Origin: Bacteroidota bacterium
GTDB taxonomy: Bacteria; Bacteroidota; Bacteroidia; Bacteroidales; F082
Direction of reading: 5' to 3'
Assembly: GCA_013203805.1 (NCBI GenBank)
Contig: JABMPH010000509.1
Location: 1 to 47,394 of the forward strand
Length of the DNA stretch: 47,394 nucleotides
The notes under the pieces were generated by a model. It saw nothing but the letters and a program-made list of their open reading frames with translations, was not told the DNA's origin and did no database searches. Position numbers and translations under genes: made by a program. Of this stretch, positions 25,634 to 34,245 are shown piece by piece (positions within the stretch are counted from its first letter, which is position 1; the number at the start of each line of letters is the position of its first letter).

Positions 25634-26716
25634 ATGATCAAGTTAACGAATAGTAAATCTTTGTTTGATCCAAATATGGCAACATTACCCATCCTTATTG
25701 CAGAATGGGATGACAGCCCTATGGATGCTCTTATAACATATCAGAACAATATTCTGAGAAACGAAATCGGGTCATGGGTAGATAAATCTTTATTAGAATT
25801 ATTCGATAAACTATCAGGTGGGAGCGGTAAAATGGTTTTAAAAAAGTTAGTTAATGAAGGTGTATTGGCTTTGCCGTGTAAAATTGATAAGATGGAAGTT
25901 AAGGTTCATTCCCGTCTTGGACCTAAGCATATTCAGATTACAATAACTGATAACACAGAAATAAATCGCCTTCGCGATATTGGACAGAGATCAAAATTAA
26001 TTGACACCTTTTTAATGATAGGATCCCACGAATTAAAAACTCCTTTAAATGGAATTATCGGTATATCATCTTTGTTAAAAGAGGAGGAAGATGACTATTC
26101 TAAAAGTGAAATGCTTGATCTGATTATTAACAGTGGTCAGGGATTGAACGATGTGGTTATTAAAATGTTAAACCAAATATATTCATCTAAATCCAATAGT
26201 ATAGTCAATGCAATTGTAAATCAAAATGTCGGAGATTCAATTATGAAAAGTCTGCCTATGTTTAACAAATATCTACAAGACAGAGACTTTAATATTGAAA
26301 ATCTTCATTTGAATGATAAGTTATTTATACAGTTACCTGAAGGCAATCTAACGGATATTCTTACCGAAATTGCCATAAACCTCAGACGTAATACACCACC
26401 AAACGGAAAAGTTACATTTTCTACCTATGATGAAAAAGGTGAAGTTATCCTAATTGTTGAAAACGAAGGATTTGGGATTCCTGAGACAGATATTAAAAGA
26501 GTGTTTGAACCATTTTACCGGCATCAGGACAAGATGTATCATTCAAGCGGTTACGAGTATCAACAGGCAGGAGCTGGAATGGGATTAACCATACTAAAAA
26601 GAAATGTTGAGAATGCCGGAGGCAGGGTATGGTTTGAAAATAGTTATCCGTATGAACAAGGAAAGCAAAATAGAGTGAAATTATATATCATATTACCAGG
26701 GCATAATCCACATTAG
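25634..26716 (+). CDS. Orphan soluble histidine kinase
   Basis: 360 residues with no membrane segment or signal peptide. The N-terminal 100-120 residues look like a PAS-type sensor domain ending in ITITDNTEINRLRDIGQ. The HisKA domain (about 125-190) has the H-box SHELKTPLNGIIG. The ATPase domain has an N-box-like INLRRNTPPNGK, G1 VENEGFGIP (Asn where Asp is more usual, also seen in other active kinases), F-box FEPFYRH and G2 GAGMGLTILKR. No response regulator is adjacent. It is divergent from the DUF4249 operon (promoter region shared) and convergent with the Crp/Fnr gene, overlapping its 3' end by 4 nt. Control of the DUF4249 operon is possible but unsupported. Confidence 0.85.
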   Translation: MIKLTNSKSLFDPNMATLPILIAEWDDSPMDALITYQNNILRNEIGSWVDKSLLELFDKLSGGSGKMVLKKLVNEGVLALPCKIDKMEVKVHSRLGPKHIQITITDNTEINRLRDIGQRSKLIDTFLMIGSHELKTPLNGIIGISSLLKEEEDDYSKSEMLDLIINSGQGLNDVVIKMLNQIYSSKSNSIVNAIVNQNVGDSIMKSLPMFNKYLQDRDFNIENLHLNDKLFIQLPEGNLTDILTEIAINLRRNTPPNGKVTFSTYDEKGEVILIVENEGFGIPETDIKRVFEPFYRHQDKMYHSSGYEYQQAGAGMGLTILKRNVENAGGRVWFENSYPYEQGKQNRVKLYIILPGHNPH

Positions 26717-27369
26717 CAGCCAACAATCTTTTTTTTGATACGGCTTAAACTTTCGGGGGTAATTCCAAGATATGATGCCAGATGTTTTTGAGGTATTTTT
26801 TCAATTAAATCGGGACTTGTTTTCACCAATTCATTGTAATAATCTTCAGCTGTTCTGGTATGCATTTGAAGTTCTTTCATTTCGCGTTGAACATATAACA
26901 ACTCAACCATTCTCCGGCCAACCCTTTCCGCAGTGGGTGATTCATTATAAAGTGTCTGCATATCCATATACGACATTCTAAAAAGTTTTAACTCGGTTAA
27001 TGCTTCAACACAAATTAATGATGGAGTTCGGCTAACAAAAGAAGAGTAGGAATTAAATATTGATATTGGAAAGTTAAAACGAAGTGTATATTCAACACCT
27101 TTTTTATAATGGCAAATACGTGCTACTCCTTCAACAATAAAATAAATATAGTTTTCAACTTCACCGGTTTCCGACAACAAGTCATTTTTGTTATACTCTT
27201 TATAGTATAGACGTTGATCAAAAAGCGACCAATCAAACTCAGTAATTGGCACTATGTGATTTATATAAGCTCGTAGTTGATCTTTATAGATTTTCTTCAT
27301 CTTACGCTTACGCAGATATTTGGCAAGGTCAAATATATGAAAAAATCGATTGGTCATAACTTTAGTCAT
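26713..27369 (-). CDS. Crp/Fnr-family transcriptional regulator
   Basis: 218 residues; an internal ATG at 27300 gives a more usual 195-residue form, so the start is uncertain. The cyclic-nucleotide-binding-like beta-barrel runs from about 45 to 140 (YNKNDLLSETGEVENYIYFIVEGVARIC), and a C-terminal HTH ends with IPQKHLASYLGITPESLSRI, typical of Bacteroidota members of this family. There is no Cys cluster for an Fnr-type iron-sulfur centre, and the effector is unknown. It is the last gene of the minus-strand hydrolase series, 71 nt after the S41 protease gene, and may regulate it. The 3' end overlaps the convergent kinase gene by 4 nt. Confidence 0.88.
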   Translation of the reverse strand: MTKVMTNRFFHIFDLAKYLRKRKMKKIYKDQLRAYINHIVPITEFDWSLFDQRLYYKEYNKNDLLSETGEVENYIYFIVEGVARICHYKKGVEYTLRFNFPISIFNSYSSFVSRTPSLICVEALTELKLFRMSYMDMQTLYNESPTAERVGRRMVELLYVQREMKELQMHTRTAEDYYNELVKTSPDLIEKIPQKHLASYLGITPESLSRIKKKIVGC

Positions 27370-27440
27370 AAAACTGTAGGTTAATTTTTTCCAATAAATA
27401 AAATGGCTATATCAATCAAATAGATAATTACGAGAGTTAA

Positions 27441-29114
27441 CTATTTACTTACTACAACTTTGCCTCTGTACATATTTTTATTATCAGTTTTTAATTCATA
27501 GAAATAAATACCAGAGCTTAAATTTCCTAATTCAATAATATATTTAGTACTCCCTGATTCCAGATAATTCTGAAGAACAGGATTTCCATTTATATCAAAT
27601 AGATTAAAAATACCGCTGCTTTCGAGTTTTGATAATAAGCTTATATTAACAGCGTTTTTACATGGATTAGGGTAAATTGTTGCCGCTAATTTGCAGTATG
27701 TGTAATTTACACCCAAAAGATTGCTAATTGCATATTCCATCTGGACATCAATCCCCTGTTCCCATTGTTTTTTAATATTGTCAACATTGTTAGGCACTTT
27801 GATATCAGGCATAAGTCCTCCTACAAGGTTGGAGTCGGAATCAAGTTGAATAATATGGTTTTCATTGAGTGACATTGCCTGCGGAAACATAATTTGGAGA
27901 CCTGCCGGCATTAAAACAGGATCATAATCAACCATTCCAAATGAACCATTTGTCCCCCAGTGCGATACTATAGTTGCATTCTCCAACCTTTGGAACATCA
28001 TGGCAAACCCTTCCCCGGTACTGATGCAGTTCGGATCGACAATAATGGCAATTTCACCATCGAACAACGGTGTCAAAGGCTCAGTCCACAATTCATAAAT
28101 AACATGATAATCATAATCGTAGGAAGCTGTTATATATTCATAAAATGATGGCTGGTTATAAAATAACCCCATTGTAACTGCTGCCTGAAGATCGTTCCCT
28201 CCCATATTAAACCTGAGATCTACAATAAGTTTATCTACATTATTTTCATTAAAATATGTAACAGCGTCCTTTACTTTGATGAAATCCGGATCCTGCATCA
28301 TTTCTTCAGGAGTTTCGGCTTCTGCCGACTCAGCCCCGATAAAAAGGTAACCAATATTGTTTTCAATAATTTTATATTGTACTAATGAGTCGAAATCCAG
28401 TGGCTTGCCAGTGTTTAATAATCCCGTTAAATATAGTTCCAGTTCGTCTTCAAAAGCAACAAGTGTAATTGTACTTTCCTCCTTTGAATTGTTATTTTGA
28501 TAGGAAATTGTTGCGATTGCCCCTACTGAATCCCTGCTAAGCATCAGATACCTGCTAAATATCCTGCCTTCGGTTGTGGAATAGTTCCTGGGATAATTAA
28601 GAAGCTCAATATATCCAACAGAATCGATGTGAATGCCATTCCATTTCAGAATTTTGTCACCGGTACGAATACCTGCTTCATAAGCCGGACTTTCTTGTGG
28701 AATGTATGAAACCACAACTGATCCATCATCCAACTGAATCATGTTAAAACCGTAGCTGCCATTAATATAACGACTTCTGAATTTATCGAGATTACCTGAA
28801 ATCGAAATATGTCCGTCTGGAACATTATATAAATATTCCAACAGCTCCTTCACGAACAAAACGGTATCATTGGCATTTTGAGATTCAATAATTAGCGGCC
28901 TTGTTTTTGAGTTTTTTGAATCCCAGTCAATGGCTTTCCATTGAGTATAAGGATATCTCACCTCAAGTGTTGCATGCATCGAATCGTATGCATCAATCCA
29001 TGACAAAGAGCTGAAATCAAATTGTGATCTGCTATCAAGTGGTTGATGTTTTTCTAACTGCCCGAAAAGTTGTACTGAAATTACAAGAAATAGAATGAGT
29101 ACTAATTTTTTCAT
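27441..29114 (-). CDS. S41-family protease with T9SS C-terminal sorting domain
   Basis: 557 residues: signal peptide (1-19), N-terminal S41 part with the GH element VPDGHISIS (His102), PDZ-like domain (about 120-195, ESPAYEAGIRTGDKILKWNG), catalytic core with nucleophile Ser365 in CISTGEGFAMMF, then a type A T9SS sorting domain over the last 80 or so residues (YPNPCKNAVNIS to GIYFYELKTD and KVVVSK). The Lys that forms the Ser/Lys dyad in CtpA-type proteases is not seen at its place (the GKG segment reads GSFG), so the tricorn-like Ser/His arrangement is more likely. It is exported by T9SS to the cell surface or medium. It lies 49 nt downstream of a serine hydrolase gene in the same series. 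Confidence 0.9.
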   Translation of the reverse strand: MKKLVLILFLVISVQLFGQLEKHQPLDSRSQFDFSSLSWIDAYDSMHATLEVRYPYTQWKAIDWDSKNSKTRPLIIESQNANDTVLFVKELLEYLYNVPDGHISISGNLDKFRSRYINGSYGFNMIQLDDGSVVVSYIPQESPAYEAGIRTGDKILKWNGIHIDSVGYIELLNYPRNYSTTEGRIFSRYLMLSRDSVGAIATISYQNNNSKEESTITLVAFEDELELYLTGLLNTGKPLDFDSLVQYKIIENNIGYLFIGAESAEAETPEEMMQDPDFIKVKDAVTYFNENNVDKLIVDLRFNMGGNDLQAAVTMGLFYNQPSFYEYITASYDYDYHVIYELWTEPLTPLFDGEIAIIVDPNCISTGEGFAMMFQRLENATIVSHWGTNGSFGMVDYDPVLMPAGLQIMFPQAMSLNENHIIQLDSDSNLVGGLMPDIKVPNNVDNIKKQWEQGIDVQMEYAISNLLGVNYTYCKLAATIYPNPCKNAVNISLLSKLESSGIFNLFDINGNPVLQNYLESGSTKYIIELGNLSSGIYFYELKTDNKNMYRGKVVVSK

Positions 29115-29163
29115 GGCTTAAGTTTAAAAATTAATTGAACAGGCACATACTGAAATCTGTTTT

Positions 29164-30276
29164 TTAGAAATCAGGATAAATAAGTTCTGGAATTAACTTC
29201 GCTAATACGATTGGGTTAGCACTGTCTAACTCACCATTATACCATACTATAATGGTGCATTTTCTCTCAGGAGAATTAATCATCAGAGATCTATATCCGG
29301 GACATTCACCATTATGACCATAGAATCCTTTGTACCCTAAAATTCCTTCACCATAGCCAAAACCTCCATCTATTTCGGGACAGACTAGTCGCTCTTGCTG
29401 GGTTGCCGGTTGGAGGAACTCACCTCCTGTCAGAGCTTCTACATACTTTTTCAAATCAGCAATATTTGATGTCATACAGCCTGCGGCCCCAGCCCATGAA
29501 GTATCCAAATATTCTGATAATTCGGGAAAGCTGGGATCATAATCTCCACCATAGTAAGCACTCGAATGAAAGCCCGGAATGCTGGTACCTCCAACAAGGT
29601 ATGTGGTATTGTATAAGTTAAGCGAGTTCAAAATTCTGGTATTAATATTCATTTCAAGCGTTTTACCAGTTAACATTTCTATTATTTTCCCAACAATAAT
29701 TGTATTGGTATTGGAATAATGATAGCCAGTTCCTGGATTAAAATAATATGGTTTGTCCCTGGCAAGAGATATTAATTCGTCGGTTGTCCAGAATTTCGTA
29801 GGGTTGGAAAACAATCCTTCCCAAAACCCATCTATTTCGTCAAAACCAAAAATCCCGCTTCGCATATTGGTCAGCATTTTAATGGTGACCTCATTTGCCC
29901 TTGGAAAATCAGCAAGATAATCTGACAGTGGATCATCAAGAGAAATGAGCCCTTCATCTACCAATTGAAGCAATACTGTAATTGTAAAGGTTTTTGTATT
30001 ACTTGCAATTCTAAAGATCATATCAGCATCCATGGGAGCATTTGTTTCAATATTTGATACTCCGGCAGCATATACAAAATCGATTCCTTCATTAGGTGCC
30101 CAGATGCCGGCAACCAATCCCGGGACATGGGTGTTTGCAATGATTGAATCCAGTACCTCCTGGATTTTGCTTTCTGTAATTTTAGCCTGGCTGGGATCGT
30201 CATTCTTTTTACAAGAAGTCATGAGGACACTAATCAGGACAAGACTGATTAATAAGAATGTGTTAATTTTTTTCAT
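29164..30276 (-). CDS. Serine hydrolase lipoprotein, class C beta-lactamase/DD-peptidase fold (third of three)
   Basis: 370 residues. Lipobox LMTSC (Cys22), followed by KKNDD. The active-site motifs are SxxK as Ser92-Asn-Thr-Lys95 (FRIASNTKTF), YxN as Tyr187-Ser-Asn189 (YHYSNTNT), and the third motif as HNG in YGHNGECPGYRS near the C-terminus. This fold covers class C beta-lactamases, D-alanyl-D-alanine carboxypeptidases, D-aminopeptidases and esterases; HNG instead of KTG argues against a classical beta-lactamase. It is the shortest of the three paralogues here and lacks their insertion between SxxK and YxN. Cys-Lys-Lys plus acidic residues resembles the surface lipoprotein export signal of Bacteroidota. 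Confidence 0.9.
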   Translation of the reverse strand: MKKINTFLLISLVLISVLMTSCKKNDDPSQAKITESKIQEVLDSIIANTHVPGLVAGIWAPNEGIDFVYAAGVSNIETNAPMDADMIFRIASNTKTFTITVLLQLVDEGLISLDDPLSDYLADFPRANEVTIKMLTNMRSGIFGFDEIDGFWEGLFSNPTKFWTTDELISLARDKPYYFNPGTGYHYSNTNTIIVGKIIEMLTGKTLEMNINTRILNSLNLYNTTYLVGGTSIPGFHSSAYYGGDYDPSFPELSEYLDTSWAGAAGCMTSNIADLKKYVEALTGGEFLQPATQQERLVCPEIDGGFGYGEGILGYKGFYGHNGECPGYRSLMINSPERKCTIIVWYNGELDSANPIVLAKLIPELIYPDF

Positions 30277-30354
30277 TTGAATTCAATTTAGCTTTAATTT
30301 ATCAAAAATCGTAATCACTTTGAACCGTTTTTAAGCAGATTAAATGTTCAATTA

Positions 30355-31584
30355 TTATGGTTTCCCCGGATAACCCATCGCTTCCCTAACAGCATAAGCC
30401 ACATCGGTAATGGCATAGTAGGTTTTTATAAAGTCAACTTCGTCGATCGCGCTGATATAAGTAATTAACGAAATATCAAGTTCCGGATCGTACATCATCA
30501 GACTAATATTTCCAACACGTGCACCATTGTGGCCATATCCCAAATTTTCAGTATAGAAACAGCCCAGACCATAGGTGGGACTTGCGGTGGACACATCGTG
30601 TTTCATCATTTCTACCGAGGCTACGGAAAGCACATTTTCGCCTTTCATGAGTGTCCGAATGTAAGTGTTCAGATTACTCATGGTTGTATATCCATTTCCT
30701 TCTGCTACCTGGGCGCTCATGTTAAAACTGCAAATCTCATTTGTTTCGGTAGCCGATATTAGTTCATGCCCGCAAGAATAGGGTGAGGGTAAATCCTGAT
30801 CAGAAGCAAGGTAGGGGAATCGAATGTCCAATGGAACCCGAGTTGAAGTGCCAACAATGTAATCGGACAGATAATCTGTCAGATGTTTGGCGGCTCCTGC
30901 ATGGAATGAATAAATTCTGCCCACAATTTCTCCGGCAATGGCATATCCTGTATTGCTGTAGTGCTGACCTGTTCCGGGTTCAAAATAGGAAAGATGATTG
31001 ATCGTAACCTGGTTAATCATTTCCTCTGCGGTAAATTGGTGGTTGGGTTCCATATATTGCGTTACAGCTGTGTAGGAATAGGGTGCATATCCCGGAACAG
31101 AATCGTTGTCCACATCATACACTCCCGCACTGTGATTGAGTAACATTTTAATGGTGATCTGGCTTTTGTATGGGATATCCCAGCTCGCGGTTATGGGTAC
31201 ATAAGGGATGTCACTTCCTGGGATGAGATCCGTAATTTTGTCATTCAAATTCAGCCAACCATCTTCCTGCATATTCAAAATAGCTGTGGAAGTAAAATTC
31301 TTGGTATTGCTGGCAAACCTGAAATAAGTATCTGCCGTAATAGGCTGAAAATCATCATTAGCAGAACTTGAGAACCATGTCTCGGTAGGTGTTTGTATAA
31401 AAATGTTTAATGTGGGTATTGGTTTTCCTATACTGGTTTCAACTGCCAAACGAATCGAATCAACGGTTAAATCAATAAGTTCCTGAGTAGTTGATGCCGG
31501 AGGATCCTCGGTTTTCTTTTTACATGCTGGCATTATCAATAGCACTGCTAAACTGATAATAATAAGATTACTTATAATTTTCAT
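30355..31584 (-). CDS. Serine hydrolase lipoprotein, class C beta-lactamase/DD-peptidase fold (second of three)
   Basis: 409 residues. Lipobox MPAC (Cys21) followed by KKKTED. Motifs: Ser92-Asn-Thr-Lys95 (FRFASNTKNF), Tyr209-Ser-Asn211 (HYSNTGYA), and GHNGARVG as the third motif. Compared with the 29164 copy it has about 22 extra residues between the first two motifs (around residues 160-185, PGYAPYSYTAVTQYM), shared in outline with the 32831 copy, so these two are the closer pair. Like its paralogues it should cut a D-amino acid peptide, amide or ester bond at the cell surface. It starts 18 nt downstream of the C45 hydrolase gene, the tightest spacing of the series. Confidence 0.9.
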   Translation of the reverse strand: MKIISNLIIISLAVLLIMPACKKKTEDPPASTTQELIDLTVDSIRLAVETSIGKPIPTLNIFIQTPTETWFSSSANDDFQPITADTYFRFASNTKNFTSTAILNMQEDGWLNLNDKITDLIPGSDIPYVPITASWDIPYKSQITIKMLLNHSAGVYDVDNDSVPGYAPYSYTAVTQYMEPNHQFTAEEMINQVTINHLSYFEPGTGQHYSNTGYAIAGEIVGRIYSFHAGAAKHLTDYLSDYIVGTSTRVPLDIRFPYLASDQDLPSPYSCGHELISATETNEICSFNMSAQVAEGNGYTTMSNLNTYIRTLMKGENVLSVASVEMMKHDVSTASPTYGLGCFYTENLGYGHNGARVGNISLMMYDPELDISLITYISAIDEVDFIKTYYAITDVAYAVREAMGYPGKP

Positions 31585-31602
31585 GGCTGTATTTTTTAAT
31601 AG

Positions 31603-32784
31603 TTAAGTGATAATTTTTGAATTATTCAAACACGGATTGGAATAATACAATTTCCAGTTTTTCTCCTGAAAATCAAAAACTGAATGTGATAAGGTGCTTG
31701 CATGATCATGATCATGCACACATGGAGGCATTTCAACATCATGGCTCGACATAAAACCTGTTATCAAATTCCCATTTACATCATCGGGGTTATCGGCGTA
31801 AGCATCTGACAGTTCTGTTAATTTATTAAACCTTGACTCCGATGACGGTAAACCATCTGGTTTAAGTTCGATATCAAGCATATCGGGTAAGATAAAGTGA
31901 TTTGTGTGAACATAAAAACCATCTACATTGTGTGATTGGTTTTTTGTGGGTGCGGCTTCAACTGAGACTATTTTATTTTCGCTAAATGAACCAATATTAT
32001 GTGTCATTGTTCGGGCACGGTGAGGAAATTTCGCACGGTCGACGGCATCATTCAAAGATGTTGCATCCAAGACAGAACGGAAAAGAAATGCCATTGGAAC
32101 AGACTGCTCGATATGCAATCCTTGAATATCATTACCACACTGCACTATACCTGCCTCATTCATTCCAGGAGGAATGCCGGCTAGCATTCCCGGATAACTG
32201 AGTGCTAGTATTTCGGGCTTACCCGTAACTTTTATCTTCAGTAAATACATATAACTCAGGAAACTGGTAAATAAATCTTCGTTATGAGTAAGATACGATT
32301 TCCCATTTTTTGAATATGCTGTAGAACTACATCCATAACCAGAGGGTAATGAGCAATTTACATCGTAACCTAATTCATGAGCCAAAAATAGTATTTCAAT
32401 GGGCATATTGCCTATCATGATATCTTGAAAAGAAATTCCTGAACCATCAGCAATCCCTTGCAACTCATTAACATAATCTGGAAAATGATTTTGTGCTGCT
32501 TCAAGAAAAGGATTGTAAAGTACATCTGGAGCAACTTGAACATAATATCTGGCACCGTTAACTATATCAGGGATTGCCAATTGAGAAGCCATTATTTGTT
32601 TTGAAAACCTTGCCCCTATTTGTTTTCCAATATCGTAGTGCGTACCCGAAACTTCTATATAATTAAAGTGAGTTTGTTGTTCGGGAGTTGGGGATTCATC
32701 ATCTTTTTTACATCCCCATGCAAAGGGTAAAGTTAATGCTCCAGCTGCTGCTGCACTGCCAAAAAGAAATTCTCTTCTTTTCAT
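31603..32784 (-). CDS. C45-family autoproteolytic acyltransferase/hydrolase lipoprotein
   Basis: 393 residues. The N-terminus, MKRREFLFGSAAAAGALTLP, is a twin-arginine-like signal, followed by a lipobox WGC (Cys25) and KKDDE. The body matches the penicillin acyltransferase-like (C45) Ntn-hydrolase family. The Gly151-Cys152 pair in SGYGCSSTAYSKNGKS is the expected self-cleavage site, exposing Cys152 as nucleophile, and LTHNEDL with the later ALSYPGMLAGIPPGMNEAGI fits the family. Such enzymes cleave or transfer acyl groups on amide bonds (acyl-CoA:6-aminopenicillanate type, acid ceramidase-like relatives). It lies between two serine hydrolase genes (46 and 18 nt). Tat export would suit an enzyme that folds and self-cleaves before transport. 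Substrate unknown. Confidence 0.87.
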   Translation of the reverse strand: MKRREFLFGSAAAAGALTLPFAWGCKKDDESPTPEQQTHFNYIEVSGTHYDIGKQIGARFSKQIMASQLAIPDIVNGARYYVQVAPDVLYNPFLEAAQNHFPDYVNELQGIADGSGISFQDIMIGNMPIEILFLAHELGYDVNCSLPSGYGCSSTAYSKNGKSYLTHNEDLFTSFLSYMYLLKIKVTGKPEILALSYPGMLAGIPPGMNEAGIVQCGNDIQGLHIEQSVPMAFLFRSVLDATSLNDAVDRAKFPHRARTMTHNIGSFSENKIVSVEAAPTKNQSHNVDGFYVHTNHFILPDMLDIELKPDGLPSSESRFNKLTELSDAYADNPDDVNGNLITGFMSSHDVEMPPCVHDHDHASTLSHSVFDFQEKNWKLYYSNPCLNNSKIIT

Positions 32785-32830
32785 TTTATCTTATTTACTA
32801 GTTATACTTATTTCATCATTAAGTGATCAA

Positions 32831-34054
32831 TTATTCTTTCAAGATATCTTTTGCTTCATAAACTGCTGCATACATATTTAATAGTTGATAATACCCATCA
32901 TTCATTAGAATATCAAAATCCCAAACATTAGTGTATATCACAAAAGTGATGTCTGTTTCGGGATCGTACCTGGCAGCAGTAAAATAACCCATTATACCTC
33001 CATTGTGTCCATAACCCAAACCGGAAGTAAATGCAGTTCCTAAACCATAGTTCTGATGTGACTCAAATGTTGGCAGACAATCCATCATATAAAATCTTAC
33101 ATTTTCATAGTTAACCCCTGCTTTACCGGTGTATAGTTTATTTATCCAACTTGCCAAATCCAGCGGTGTGGTAATCAAATTACCTTCTGCAACATTTATT
33201 GATACATTATATTGGGTTACATCATAAGTTTCCCCCTGAGAATACACATACGAGCTTGCAAAAGGGCTTGGTAAATTGTTATCTGCTCCTTCGTAAGGAA
33301 AAGTTGTGTTTCCCAAACCTAAGGGGGTAAGGAAGTTTTCAGCAATAAACTGGCCGAACCTTTTTCCCGATATGCGTTCAATAATTAAGCCCAGTAGCCC
33401 CATTCCTGTATCGGAATAGTGAAATTCCGTTCCAGGCTTTGAGTTGTATAATTGATTTATAGCAACTACTCCGGCAGTTTCAGTTATGGTGAATGTATAA
33501 TTAAGACCGACGGTTTCTTCAATATAATCTCTGTATCGATACCCTGCATATGGTTGATTTACAGTGTCGGGGATATTTTGATTGATAATGTCAAACATTC
33601 CAGCTCGGTGCTGGAGCAATAACTGTATTGTAATTTCATCCTTAAAAGGAATATTGAACTCTTCACTAACTGGTAAATAAGGCTCGTTTGTACCTGGAAT
33701 TAAATCGGTTACAAAGTGATTTATATTCAATTTACCTTGCTGATGCAACAACATAATGGCGGCAGCGGTAAATGTTTTTGTTGTGCTACCTGCCCTAAAA
33801 TGAGTTTGATTTGTGATATCTGCAAGATCGCCGGCACTAACAAAAAAATCGCCCAGTGGAGAAAGTATCTGAAGAGCATATCCTCCCGGGAAGTTTTCTT
33901 GACCCTCTACAAAGTCAGACCAACTCCCATCAATCATGGTTTGGAGCTTGCCTTGGTAATCTATTTCAGGTATGGGATCAACCTTGTCATCGTCCTTTTT
34001 ACAAGAACTGATAACTACGAATAATGCTAAAATTAATAGTGTAATTTTTTTCAT
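32831..34054 (-). CDS. Serine hydrolase lipoprotein, class C beta-lactamase/DD-peptidase fold (first of three)
   Basis: 407 residues. Lipobox ISSC (Cys18) followed by KKDDD. Motifs: Ser90-Thr-Thr-Lys93 (FRAGSTTKTF), Tyr213-Ser-Asp215 (HYSDTGMG; Asp instead of Asn at the third place, tolerated in esterase and DD-peptidase relatives), and GHNGGIMG. It is the first gene of the minus-strand hydrolase series, divergent from the aminopeptidase P gene. A -7 match lies 32 nt upstream (34086-34093). Closest in layout to the 30355 product. Substrate unknown; a D-amino acid peptide, amide or ester is the likely class. Confidence 0.9.
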   Translation of the reverse strand: MKKITLLILALFVVISSCKKDDDKVDPIPEIDYQGKLQTMIDGSWSDFVEGQENFPGGYALQILSPLGDFFVSAGDLADITNQTHFRAGSTTKTFTAAAIMLLHQQGKLNINHFVTDLIPGTNEPYLPVSEEFNIPFKDEITIQLLLQHRAGMFDIINQNIPDTVNQPYAGYRYRDYIEETVGLNYTFTITETAGVVAINQLYNSKPGTEFHYSDTGMGLLGLIIERISGKRFGQFIAENFLTPLGLGNTTFPYEGADNNLPSPFASSYVYSQGETYDVTQYNVSINVAEGNLITTPLDLASWINKLYTGKAGVNYENVRFYMMDCLPTFESHQNYGLGTAFTSGLGYGHNGGIMGYFTAARYDPETDITFVIYTNVWDFDILMNDGYYQLLNMYAAVYEAKDILKE

Positions 34055-34085
34055 GATCGGTTAATATTAGATTGGTTTATTGGTT

Positions 34086-34093
34086 CAAAAATA
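34086..34093 (-). promoter_or_regulatory. Putative -7 element of the hydrolase gene series
   Basis: The minus-strand octamer is TATTTTTG, matching TAnnTTTG, 31 nt upstream of the ATG at 34054. Confidence 0.4.
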
Positions 34094-34216
34094 ATTTACA
34101 ATTACATTTTATCTCTTATCATATGTTAAGTTCCCAAAAAATAATTGGACGTCTAAAAAAATCATTAATTTTACATTCTGATTTTTTGAAGCTAATAATC
34201 AGTAATACATAGTTTA

Positions 34217-34224
34217 TAATTTTG
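34217..34224 (+). promoter_or_regulatory. Putative -7 element of the aminopeptidase P gene
   Basis: TAATTTTG matches TAnnTTTG, 21 nt upstream of the ATG at 34246. Confidence 0.45.
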
Positions 34225-34245
34225 AAATAATAAATACAATCAGAT

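Noticed and set aside
29164-34054. Calling the three serine hydrolases beta-lactamases (resistance genes)
   Set aside because: The third motif is HNG rather than KTG, and the fold includes peptidases and esterases; resistance cannot be inferred.
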